A stretch of DNA of 38,135 bases from an uncultured Reyranella sp. (GTDB taxonomy: Bacteria; Pseudomonadota; Alphaproteobacteria; Reyranellales; Reyranellaceae), in NCBI GenBank assembly GCA_937919085.1, contig CALFRN010000522.1, positions 1 to 38,135 on the forward strand, in the 5' to 3' direction. The stretch's first letter is position 1; the number at the start of each line of letters is the position of its first letter. Made by a program: the position numbers and the translations under genes. The notes under the pieces are model-generated. The model did no database searches. It was not told where the DNA came from and worked only from the letters and a program-made list of their open reading frames with translations. Shown here in pieces: positions 25,141-32,519 of this stretch.

Positions 25141-26322
25141 ATGGATACCCGCGTCAAGACGGCGGCTGAAAGCGCGCCGGAACGGGCTCGTGCCCTGCAG
25201 CCTTTGCTGGACGAACACGGCGCCGAGATGGACCGCCGCCGCGAACTCACGCCTGAGGTTGTCGAGGCCCTGGTCGACCGGGACATGCTGCGTCTGCTCC
25301 TGCCCAAAAACCTCGGCGGCCAGGAAATCCACCTTCTGGAGTACTGCAAGACCACCGAGGCGCTCGCCTGGGCGGATGCCAGCGTCGGCTGGTTCATCAA
25401 CCAGTCCAACGTCTCGTCCGCAACGTCTGCCGCCGCCATGCCGCATGCGGCGGCGGCCCTGGTGTTCGGCAATGCCAGCGAAGGGCTCGCCTGGGGCGCG
25501 CGGCACAGCAAGAGCAAGGCCATCCGTGTCGAGGGCGGCTATCGCCTCAGCGGCACCTGGAGCTTCGCCAGCGGCGGACGCCACACCCGATGGCTTGGCG
25601 CCCATAGTGCAGTCCAGAATCCGGACGGCGCGCCACACGTGCGCTATGGACGGGCGGACGATCGCAGCTTCTTGTTTCTGCGCAGTGACGCCGCGATCAC
25701 GGACGACTGGCATGTTCTTGGCCTCAGAGGCACCGGCAGCGACACCTATACGGTCGAGGATCTGTTCGTGCCGGACGACCGCGCGCCGGCGCGCGATGCG
25801 CAGGACGAGCGGCGGGAGAACGGGCCGATCTACACGATCATGTCCACTCTGCTTTATGCCAGCGGCTTTTGTGGTGTGACGTTGGGCATCGCGCGGCGGT
25901 TGTTCGAATCCTATGTCGAGCTTGCCCGTGGCCGGCACTCCCGGGCGTCGGCCAATGCAATGGCCGTCAACAATGCGGTGCAGCGCGAGATCGGGCTCTT
26001 GGAAGCGAAGCTCTCCGCTGCTCGTGCGTTCCTGCACGAAGCGGCCGGTGAGGTCTATGAAGCAGCAGCGGCAGGCAAGTTGGATGTAAACCTGCGGCTG
26101 CGGCTTAGACTTGCCACCACTTACGGCATGAACGAAGCAACCGATGTGGCGATCGCGTCCTACCGCGCCGCCGGGACATTGGCGATGATGAATTCAGGCC
26201 CCTTCGAGCGCCGCTTCCGCGACGCCATGAGTGCCAGCCAGCATCTGCAGGCGATGATGCCACACATCGAAATGGTCGGCCGCCACATCATCGGCACCGA
26301 CAATGTGATCCAGCATATTTGA
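25141..26322 (+). CDS. acyl-CoA dehydrogenase-fold flavin monooxygenase (HpaB/DszC-like, group D)
   Basis: Flavoprotein of 393 residues; GAGGA lies 8 bases before the ATG. The N-terminal helical domain (LTPEVVEALVDRDMLRLLLP, then KNLGGQEI), the central beta domain (YRLSGTWSFASGGRHTRWLG near 140, GLRGTGSDTYTVEDLFVPDD near 200) and the C-terminal helical domain fit the acyl-CoA dehydrogenase fold. The acyl-CoA dehydrogenase catalytic Glu is not evident, and the SGTWSFASG and GTGSDTY motifs are those of group D two-component monooxygenases that hydroxylate aromatics or oxidise sulfur heterocycles using reduced flavin. A flavin reductase is not encoded nearby. It is divergent from the amber-interrupted LLM gene and convergent (6 bases) with the ACMSD-like gene. 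Confidence 0.82.
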   Translation: MDTRVKTAAESAPERARALQPLLDEHGAEMDRRRELTPEVVEALVDRDMLRLLLPKNLGGQEIHLLEYCKTTEALAWADASVGWFINQSNVSSATSAAAMPHAAAALVFGNASEGLAWGARHSKSKAIRVEGGYRLSGTWSFASGGRHTRWLGAHSAVQNPDGAPHVRYGRADDRSFLFLRSDAAITDDWHVLGLRGTGSDTYTVEDLFVPDDRAPARDAQDERRENGPIYTIMSTLLYASGFCGVTLGIARRLFESYVELARGRHSRASANAMAVNNAVQREIGLLEAKLSAARAFLHEAAGEVYEAAAAGKLDVNLRLRLRLATTYGMNEATDVAIASYRAAGTLAMMNSGPFERRFRDAMSASQHLQAMMPHIEMVGRHIIGTDNVIQHI

Positions 26323-26328
26323 GAAGGT

Positions 26329-27435
26329 TCAGGAGATACCGAGTAGCCGCGCCGCGGTGCCGCCGAGAATGGCAATGCGCTCATCGTCGCTCAGGCCCGG
26401 CGTGGCGAGCACAAGGTCGACTTCCGTGCTGGTCCACGGAAACGGATAGTCGGTGCCGATCATGATCTGGCCCGGGCCGGTTTCCGCAATCAGGTGGTGC
26501 AGGGCCTCGGGGGTGAACACGATGGTGTCGAAGAAGAGCTGGCCGTCCCGAAGATACGCGGTCGGCGCCTTCTTCGGCAGCGGTCCGACCCGATTGGGAA
26601 AGGTCTTGATCACGGCATCCGACCGGTTGGCGTAGGACGGCAGGAAGCCGCCGCCGTGCGCGGCGCAGATTTTAAGCCCGGGAAAGCGATCGAGCGTGCC
26701 TTCGAAGATCAGATGCGAGAGCGCGATCGTGGTTTCGAGGGGATTGCCGATCGTGTTGGTGAGTAGGCCGCTGCCGCCCAGCCGACCACTCGGCTCGAGT
26801 TCCCGTGTACCGGTGGGGTGCATGAAGACCAGGACGCCAAGCTCCTCGCACTTCTTCCAGAACGGATGGAACCTGGGATTGGCCAGCTCCTCGCCGGCGA
26901 CGCTGCCGCCGACACTGACACCGCGGAACCCAAGCTTTTTCACCGCATGCTCGACCTGCTCAGCAGCAAGATCGGGATGTTGCAGCGCCGCTGTCGCATA
27001 GGCGACGAAGCGCTCGGGATTGGCGGCGCAGAATTCCACAAGCGTCTCGTTCTGGATTCGGATCAGCTCTGCTGCGGCGTCGCGACCGGTGCGATACCAG
27101 TAGGGGTTGATGCTGAGTGCCTCGACATCGATGCCCTGGCTGTCCATTGCGGCGATGCGGCCGCTGGTGTCGGCCATTAGCAGGCCCGGCGCCTCAAGTG
27201 GAAGATCGATTACCGCCATGGCCTTCGGCACGCAGCAATGGGCGTGCACGTCGACGGTCTTGATCCTCCTGCCGTTGACCACGACTTCGCGTCGCCGTGC
27301 TTCGGCGTGGGCATGCCCATGACGCTGCGATTGGGCCGCCGATGCGGACGCCGCGGCCACCATTGTGCAGCCGGCGAAGGCGATGCCGCCGACGGGAGCA
27401 GCTGTAGGGGGCGCTTCTGGCCCGGCCATGGACAT
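26329..27435 (-). CDS. ACMSD-like amidohydrolase (decarboxylase/hydrolase of the amidohydrolase-2 family)
   Basis: TIM-barrel metal enzyme, 368 residues, like 2-amino-3-carboxymuconate semialdehyde decarboxylase and related aromatic-acid decarboxylases. Metal-site residues: VDVHAH at 61-66, HPTG in VFMHPTGT near 198, AHGGGFLPSY near 253, and the catalytic Asp in IGTDYPFPW near 330. The ATG at 27435 follows GGAGGG at short distance. The first 48 residues are unusual: Ala/Pro-rich, with a hydrophobic run and Cys23 in FAGC that resembles a lipobox, but without the basic residues of a Sec or Tat signal, so export is doubtful. It is divergent from the lyase at 27562 with 126 bases between starts. 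Confidence 0.85.
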   Translation of the reverse strand: MSMAGPEAPPTAAPVGGIAFAGCTMVAAASASAAQSQRHGHAHAEARRREVVVNGRRIKTVDVHAHCCVPKAMAVIDLPLEAPGLLMADTSGRIAAMDSQGIDVEALSINPYWYRTGRDAAAELIRIQNETLVEFCAANPERFVAYATAALQHPDLAAEQVEHAVKKLGFRGVSVGGSVAGEELANPRFHPFWKKCEELGVLVFMHPTGTRELEPSGRLGGSGLLTNTIGNPLETTIALSHLIFEGTLDRFPGLKICAAHGGGFLPSYANRSDAVIKTFPNRVGPLPKKAPTAYLRDGQLFFDTIVFTPEALHHLIAETGPGQIMIGTDYPFPWTSTEVDLVLATPGLSDDERIAILGGTAARLLGIS

Positions 27436-27561
27436 TCATTCCCTCCGTACTGGCTTGTCGTCAGTTTCATGAGCCTACAACGCCCCGGCTGCGGAGTCGC
27501 CTCGGTGCCCGTCGTCGGGCTAACGTGGCGCCAAGAAACTACAGGGATGGAGCCTGCTCAT

Positions 27562-28938
27562 ATGGCCGCCAATAGCGACACTCTGCCTACTGCCTCCCGC
27601 GTTTCGGATCCCGGCATCCGAGCCCTCTATCGACTGGAGAACCGCTGGCAGGCCTGGCTGGATGTCGAGGCCGCTCTGGCGCGCGCCCAGGCTGAACTTG
27701 GAATCATTCCAGCGGAAGCGGCCGAGGCAATCGCCGCGACGGCGAGGTTCGAGTTGATGGACCGTGCGCGCATCGACGAGGGTTTCGCCCGCACCGGCCA
27801 CACACTTGTCCCGCTGGTCTGGGAACTCGGCCGGATCGTGGGCGAACCGCACGGCGGCTGGGTGCATTGGGGCGCCACCACGCAAAACATCACCCAGACC
27901 GGCGATCTGCTCGTACTGCGCCAGGCGCACGCGATCTTCCGGCGTCAGATCGGCGAAGTGCTGTCCGCCATGGCCGATCTGGCGGGACGGACGGCGGACA
28001 TGCCGATCGCCGGACGCACCCATGGGCAGCACGCGGTGCCCGCCACCTTCGGCTACAAGGTTGCGGTCTGGATCGATGAGCTGCTGCGCCACGTCGAGCG
28101 TCTGCAGCAGGTAGCCCCGCGCCTGTTCGTCGCCATGCTGGGCGGCGGCGCCGGCACCTTTGCCTCGCTCGGCAAGCACGGGCCGCCGGTGCAGCACGGA
28201 ATTGGCCGTCTGCTTGGCTTTGGTTCCATGACGGTACCGTCGCGCGCCATCGGCGACCATCTGGCGGAGAACATCTGCATCCTGGGCCTGCTCGCCGCCA
28301 CCTGCGGCAAGATCGGGCGCGAGATCTATACGCTGATGAAAACCGAGTTCGGAGAAGTCGAGGAACCCGTGCCGCCCGGCACTGTCGGCAGTTCCACTAT
28401 GCCGCAGAAGCGCAATCCGAAGCTCTGCCAGGACATCATCTCCGCCGCGGCCGAGGTGCGTGGTCTGGTACCGCTGGCGCTCGAAGCCATGACGACCGAG
28501 CACGAAGCCGATCGTACCACCAGCCTGATAATGGACAGTGCCGAGTCCCGTGCCTGCATCGCCACCGGCGATATTCTGAGCCGGCTTGCCGAGATTATGC
28601 GAGGCCTGCGCGTCGACCCCAGGCGGATGGCGGCGAACCTGGATTTGGGGGGCGGACTGATCATGGCGGAGGCGGTGATGCTCGACTTGGGCGCAGCAAT
28701 CGGTCGCCAGCATGCGCATGATGTCGTGTACGACGCGGCGCAGGCAGCTTTCGTGGAAGGCAAGTCATTCTCTGGCCTGTTGGCGGCGGACAAACGCCTT
28801 ACCGCACACATGGACCAAGAGACGATCGCGAAGCTGCTGGACCCGACCACCTATACCGGCCTCTGTGCCGACATGGCCCGCGAGGGCGTCACGCGCGCGC
28901 GGCGTGCCGCAGCCGAGCTGGCTGCACCCGCGTCCTAA
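27562..28938 (+). CDS. fumarase/adenylosuccinate-lyase superfamily lyase (PcaB-like)
   Basis: Cytoplasmic tetrameric-type lyase, 458 residues. The superfamily signature is GSSTMPQKRNP at 276-286, with HWGATTQNI at 102-110 and GRTHGQHAVP at 151-160 forming the rest of the active site. Relatives include adenylosuccinate lyase and 3-carboxy-cis,cis-muconate cycloisomerase; its length and its neighbours (monooxygenase, ACMSD-like enzyme) favour a catabolic role in ring-cleavage product processing over purine synthesis. This is inference. The ATG at 27562 has GGAG about 10 bases upstream; ATG 27547 in the same frame is possible. It precedes the LLM gene at 28975 on the same strand by 36 bases. Confidence 0.83.
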   Translation: MAANSDTLPTASRVSDPGIRALYRLENRWQAWLDVEAALARAQAELGIIPAEAAEAIAATARFELMDRARIDEGFARTGHTLVPLVWELGRIVGEPHGGWVHWGATTQNITQTGDLLVLRQAHAIFRRQIGEVLSAMADLAGRTADMPIAGRTHGQHAVPATFGYKVAVWIDELLRHVERLQQVAPRLFVAMLGGGAGTFASLGKHGPPVQHGIGRLLGFGSMTVPSRAIGDHLAENICILGLLAATCGKIGREIYTLMKTEFGEVEEPVPPGTVGSSTMPQKRNPKLCQDIISAAAEVRGLVPLALEAMTTEHEADRTTSLIMDSAESRACIATGDILSRLAEIMRGLRVDPRRMAANLDLGGGLIMAEAVMLDLGAAIGRQHAHDVVYDAAQAAFVEGKSFSGLLAADKRLTAHMDQETIAKLLDPTTYTGLCADMAREGVTRARRAAAELAAPAS

Positions 28939-28974
28939 GTCCGTTAGTCGATTCACATGGCAAAGGAGCCTTCT

Positions 28975-29829
28975 ATGTTGCTGAACGCCCTCTTCCCGAC
29001 GCGCGATATAGGCACCGACCCGACAAAGATCCGGGACTGGGCACAGGCAGCGGAAGGCCTCGGCTACCACTGCATCGAAGTCGCCGACCATGTTTTCGGG
29101 GCGGCACCGCGCGGCGATTGGAAACCGACTTACAGCGAGAACGATCCCTTCCACGAAACCTTCACGACGATGGCCTTCCTCGCTGCCGTCACCAAGACGA
29201 TCCAGTTGTGCAGCGGGGTGCTCATTCTGCCGCAGCGGCAGACCGGGGTCGTCGCCAAGCAGGCGGCCGAGGTTGATATCCTGAGCGGCGGGCGGCTGCG
29301 CCTCGGTGTCGGCGTCGGCTGGAACCACGTCGAATACGAGGCACTCGGGACCGAATGGAAGACGCGCGGCGCGCGCCAGGCCGAACAGATCGAGGTGATG
29401 CGGCGCTTGTGGACTGAGGATCTGGTCACATTTTCCGGCAGGTTTCACAATCTGGTCGACGTCAACCTGTTGCCCGTCCCGGTGCAGCGCCCGATCCCGA
29501 TCTGGTTTGGTGGATCCTCGGACGCAGTCGTCAAGCGGGCTGCCCGGATCGGTGATGGCTGGATGCCGATCATGACACCCGAGGTGGCCGAGCCAAAGCT
29601 GGCGATGCTGCGCGAGCATATGAAGTCATTCGGACGGGATCCCGCCACCTTCGGGCTCGAGGGGTGGCTGCGCATGGACGAGGCCGATCCGCAGCTATGG
29701 GCCGCCGCGGCGCACGGCTGGAAGCGCCTCGGCGCCCAGATGGTGATGCTCTACCCCATGTACCGGATGCCGAACCTCAATCAGCAGATCGGGACCCTGC
29801 GTCGCTTCAAGGAAGTGATGGCTGGGTAG
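28975..29829 (+). CDS. LLM-class flavin-dependent oxidoreductase (TIGR03619-like)
   Basis: Luciferase-like barrel enzyme, 284 residues, F420- or FMN-dependent. AAAGGAG lies 7 bases before ATG 28975, which is preferred to ATG 28957, which has no site. It reads MLLNALFPTRDIG at its first strand, GLGYHCIEVADHVF near 30, AEVDILSGGRLRLGVGVGWN near 100, and RPIPIWFGGSSDAVVKRAAR near 175-190, all family features. The substrate is unknown. It is the intact counterpart of the amber-interrupted LLM gene 4 kb away, although the two are clearly different proteins. It is probably in one transcript with the lyase and convergent with the SDR gene (23 bases between stops). Confidence 0.88.
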   Translation: MLLNALFPTRDIGTDPTKIRDWAQAAEGLGYHCIEVADHVFGAAPRGDWKPTYSENDPFHETFTTMAFLAAVTKTIQLCSGVLILPQRQTGVVAKQAAEVDILSGGRLRLGVGVGWNHVEYEALGTEWKTRGARQAEQIEVMRRLWTEDLVTFSGRFHNLVDVNLLPVPVQRPIPIWFGGSSDAVVKRAARIGDGWMPIMTPEVAEPKLAMLREHMKSFGRDPATFGLEGWLRMDEADPQLWAAAAHGWKRLGAQMVMLYPMYRMPNLNQQIGTLRRFKEVMAG

Positions 29830-29852
29830 CTTCTCCGTCCGTGGCCACGCCT

Positions 29853-30602
29853 TCAGTGAAAGGTGCGGCCCGCGTCGATCACGATCGTCTGGCCGGTCAT
29901 GGTGTTGGTGCGGCACATGGTGACCACCTGGTCGGCGCAGTCATCCTTGTCGGCCGCCTTGCCCAGCAGCGATGCCTGGCGGCCTTTCTCAACCACCTCC
30001 GGCCTGAGGTTGGCCGTCGCGCGCGTGCCTTCGAGCAGGCCCGGCGCCACGCAGTTCACCAGCACCTCGGGCGCCAGCGCCACAGCCATGCACTTTGTGA
30101 GATGGATCAGGCCCGCCTTGGAGACCGCGTAGGCGATCGACGAGCCGGTGGGACCCAAGCCCGCGACCGACGAGATGTTGACGATTCGCCCGCTACCCTG
30201 GCGTTTCATGACCGGTGCCGCGGCCTTGGTCAGAAGCATGGGGCCGGTGAGGTTGATGTCGATGATCTTCGTCCATTCCTCGTAGGTGAGGCCGTCGAGA
30301 TCGTTGAAGGGGATCGACTTGTTGTAGGCGGCATCGTTGACCAGGATGTCGAGCCGGCCTAAGCGCTTCACGACGTCGTCGACCAGGCCTTGCACCTGAT
30401 CGCGCTGCGTTACGTCACACGCGAAGGCGGCGGTTGCTACCTGATGCTTTTCCAGGTCACGCGCGACGCCTGAAGCCTGATCCTTGCTCTGGGTGTAGAC
30501 GACCGCGATGTGGCAGCCTTGCACAGCAAGCGCGTGGCAGATGCGCTGGCCGAGCCCGCCGTTGCCGCCGGTGACGACGGCCACTTTGCCTTTGAGTTCC
30601 AT
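29853..30602 (-). CDS. short-chain dehydrogenase/reductase (SDR family)
   Basis: Classical SDR of 249 residues with NAD(P) cofactor. The dinucleotide motif is TGGNGGLG at 11-18; the catalytic set is Ser144/145 (NISSVAG), Tyr158 and Lys162 (YAVSK). The usual NNAG becomes NDAA near 89-92, a mild deviation. The ATG at 30602 is preceded by AGAGGAAGAA. It starts 10 bases after the stop of the GH25 gene, and its ribosome site abuts that stop codon, so the two are probably co-transcribed. A substrate cannot be named; FabG-like 3-oxoacyl reductases and many alcohol dehydrogenases share this pattern. Confidence 0.9.
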   Translation of the reverse strand: MELKGKVAVVTGGNGGLGQRICHALAVQGCHIAVVYTQSKDQASGVARDLEKHQVATAAFACDVTQRDQVQGLVDDVVKRLGRLDILVNDAAYNKSIPFNDLDGLTYEEWTKIIDINLTGPMLLTKAAAPVMKRQGSGRIVNISSVAGLGPTGSSIAYAVSKAGLIHLTKCMAVALAPEVLVNCVAPGLLEGTRATANLRPEVVEKGRQASLLGKAADKDDCADQVVTMCRTNTMTGQTIVIDAGRTFH

Positions 30603-30612
30603 TTCTTCCTCT

Positions 30613-31437
30613 TTACGCTGTCCGGGCGCTGCCCTTCCAGAAACGATAGAGCGCTGCCTCATCGCCGGCGAACAGGTTACGGTCGCAATGGCCGACGCCG
30701 GCGACGGCACGAGGCGCGCTGCCGTGAGCGAAGTTGGCCGCGGTCTCGTCGGCGACATACTGCCAGAGCTTCCATCCCTGGCGCGCCCATGCGTTGGGCA
30801 CCTCTGGGACCTCGCGATAGTCGGCGAGCCACAGGTCGCATCGTGCCAGGGTCGAGCCTGGCGTCACGGCCGCTCCCAGGCTGAGGCGACGGCGGCCATA
30901 GACCTCGCCATTGGCCCACTTCGGGTGGGTGTAGAGCAGGGGCAGCCGTCCGGTTGCCCGCTGGACGGTCAGAACGAATTCCTCGGCCTGGGCGAGCCTC
31001 ATCGTGTTGGTTGGCCTCCGCTCATTCGGTTCGAGGTCGAGCGCCATGACCGTCGATGGTCCCGGCTGACAGGCGGCAAGGAAGGTGGCGGCCTGTTCCG
31101 CGCCCGAATTCTGGCGCGTGCCGAAATGGTAACCGCCCCACAGCAGACCTGCGGCCTCGGCCTGGCGACGGCGTTGGGAGTATGCGGGATCGATCCAGTC
31201 GCCTTCGCTCACTTTGTGGATGACCGCGAGGATGTTGCTTCGACGCACCGCGGCAAAGTCGGTAACGGTGACGTTGTTGCTGATGTCGATCACTGCATCC
31301 AACCCGGGGACTGCATGCCGTGATGTTGCCGCCGATTGGTCAAATCCAGCGCCCTTGGGGGGCGTTCCACCGCAACCGGCGAGCGCAGGAACCGTCAAGC
31401 CGGCCAGTCCACCAAACATACTTCTGCGAGAGATCAT
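30613..31437 (-). CDS. GH25-type lysozyme-fold lipoprotein with Tat signal
   Basis: Probable peptidoglycan muramidase of glycoside hydrolase family 25, 274 residues. MISRRSMFGGLAGLTVPALA followed by GC gives a twin-arginine motif (RRSMF) and a lipobox (LAGC, Cys22), so it is likely an exported lipoprotein. The catalytic-domain features are VIDISNN from residue 49 (Asp51), KVSEGDWIDPAYSQRR near 75-90, GGYHFGT near 101-107 and MALDLE at 131-136 (Asp134, Glu136, the usual acidic pair). The ATG at 31437 has a weak ribosome site, but the lipobox position supports it. GH25 enzymes are rarer in Gram-negatives than in Gram-positives and phages. It precedes the SDR gene by 10 bases. Confidence 0.82.
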   Translation of the reverse strand: MISRRSMFGGLAGLTVPALAGCGGTPPKGAGFDQSAATSRHAVPGLDAVIDISNNVTVTDFAAVRRSNILAVIHKVSEGDWIDPAYSQRRRQAEAAGLLWGGYHFGTRQNSGAEQAATFLAACQPGPSTVMALDLEPNERRPTNTMRLAQAEEFVLTVQRATGRLPLLYTHPKWANGEVYGRRRLSLGAAVTPGSTLARCDLWLADYREVPEVPNAWARQGWKLWQYVADETAANFAHGSAPRAVAGVGHCDRNLFAGDEAALYRFWKGSARTA

Positions 31438-31525
31438 CCGGACAACATTTCCATTGAGGGGGAGCGTCTGAGGATGGAGACTATCATGTCTGCTCGCGGA
31501 AGCGGAGAAATGCATTCGGAAGCCG

Positions 31526-31645
31526 ATGGCGTTGTCGCGAACCCTTTCCAATGGGATCTACCAGATGCTACGGCTCGCATTCGCCTTGATTGTCGTCGAG
31601 GCCTTCGTGTGGTTCCGGGGGCGGAGAGGCACGGCGCTGCGATAA
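31526..31645 (+). CDS. putative 39-residue single-pass membrane protein
   Basis: A small frame between the GH25 and SMP-30 genes. It reads MALSRTLSNGIYQ, then a hydrophobic segment MLRLAFALIVVEAFVWF and a basic tail RGRRGTALR, so a single membrane helix with a positive C-terminus is predicted. Third codon positions are mostly G or C (31 of 39), as expected of a real gene here. GGAAG lies close before the ATG. Its TAA stop overlaps the AAGGAG ribosome site of the SMP-30 gene (GTG at 31659), which suggests translational coupling. I do not recognise a family. A shorter start at the internal ATG (31565) is possible. Chance remains a real alternative because it is so short. Confidence 0.4.
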   Translation: MALSRTLSNGIYQMLRLAFALIVVEAFVWFRGRRGTALR

Positions 31646-31658
31646 GGAGCTGACTGTC

Positions 31659-32519
31659 GTGCAACAGATTGCCACCGGCTACGGCCTGATCGAAGGCCCG
31701 GTCTGGGATCCGGCCCGCGGTCTTTACTTCAGCGACGTCCTCAACGGCGGCGTCTTCCTGCTCGATCGCGCCGGCGCCGTGTCACAGGTGGTGCCCAAGC
31801 GGCGCGGGATCGGTGGCATGGCGCTGCATGAAAAGGGCGGGCTGATCGTCGGCGGGCGCGACATCGCCTGGGTCTCGCTCGATGATGGTGCGACCAGGAC
31901 GCTGCTGGCGCTTGATGCCATTCCCGGCGCCACAGGCTTCAACGATCTCACCACCGACCGCGCCGGACGCATTTATGTCGGTTCACTCGCCTACAAGGTG
32001 TTTGGCGGCGAGGCGCCGAGGCCCGGTCACCTGCACGTTATCGATCTCGATGGCACCATGCGCACCTTGTCGGATGGCGTGCTGCTCACCAACGGCCTCG
32101 GCTTTTCGCCCGACGGTGCGCGCCTCTATCACAGCGATGCCCGTGCCGGCCTGGTGCGGGCCTATGACGTGGCGGCCGATGGGAGCGTTGGCCCGTGGCG
32201 TTCCTTCGCGGTTCTGGGCGACGGCCAGAGTGCCGTGCCCGACGGACTGAAGGTGGCAGGCGACGGCTCGGTATGGGTGGCCGACGCTCACGGCGCTCGC
32301 GTTGCGGTGTTCAATGCCGATGGCACCCACCGTCATGATCTCGCGGTGCCGCTGCCGATGGTCACCAGTGTCTGCTTCGGTGGTGACGATCTGCGCGATC
32401 TCTATATCGTCACCGGCTCGCGAGGCGGCCCGCGCGAGAACTGCGGCAGCATCTTCCGTATCCGCGTGGATGTAGCGGGCCTGCCGCTCCCTCTGGCGCG
32501 GGTTGTCAGCACTGGATAG
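31659..32519 (+). CDS. SMP-30/gluconolactonase/LRE-family protein
   Basis: Beta-propeller metal-dependent lactonase, 286 residues from a GTG start with AAGGAG 9 bases upstream. Metal-ligand positions of the family are present: Glu12 in LIEGPVWD, Asn145 in LLTNGLGFSPDG and Asp195 in AVPDGLKV, with Asn95 in FNDLTTD also conserved. Such enzymes open sugar lactones or related lactones; no sugar-dehydrogenase partner is adjacent, and the GMC oxidoreductase at 34110 is the nearest candidate to produce a lactone. No signal peptide is seen. Its end overlaps the convergent MATE gene by 14 bases. Confidence 0.88.
   Translation: MQQIATGYGLIEGPVWDPARGLYFSDVLNGGVFLLDRAGAVSQVVPKRRGIGGMALHEKGGLIVGGRDIAWVSLDDGATRTLLALDAIPGATGFNDLTTDRAGRIYVGSLAYKVFGGEAPRPGHLHVIDLDGTMRTLSDGVLLTNGLGFSPDGARLYHSDARAGLVRAYDVAADGSVGPWRSFAVLGDGQSAVPDGLKVAGDGSVWVADAHGARVAVFNADGTHRHDLAVPLPMVTSVCFGGDDLRDLYIVTGSRGGPRENCGSIFRIRVDVAGLPLPLARVVSTG

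Noticed and set aside
27507-27520. Hairpin GCCCG-TCGT-CGGGC before the lyase gene
   Set aside because: A five-pair stem is common by chance in GC-rich sequence and no promoter or T-run accompanies it.
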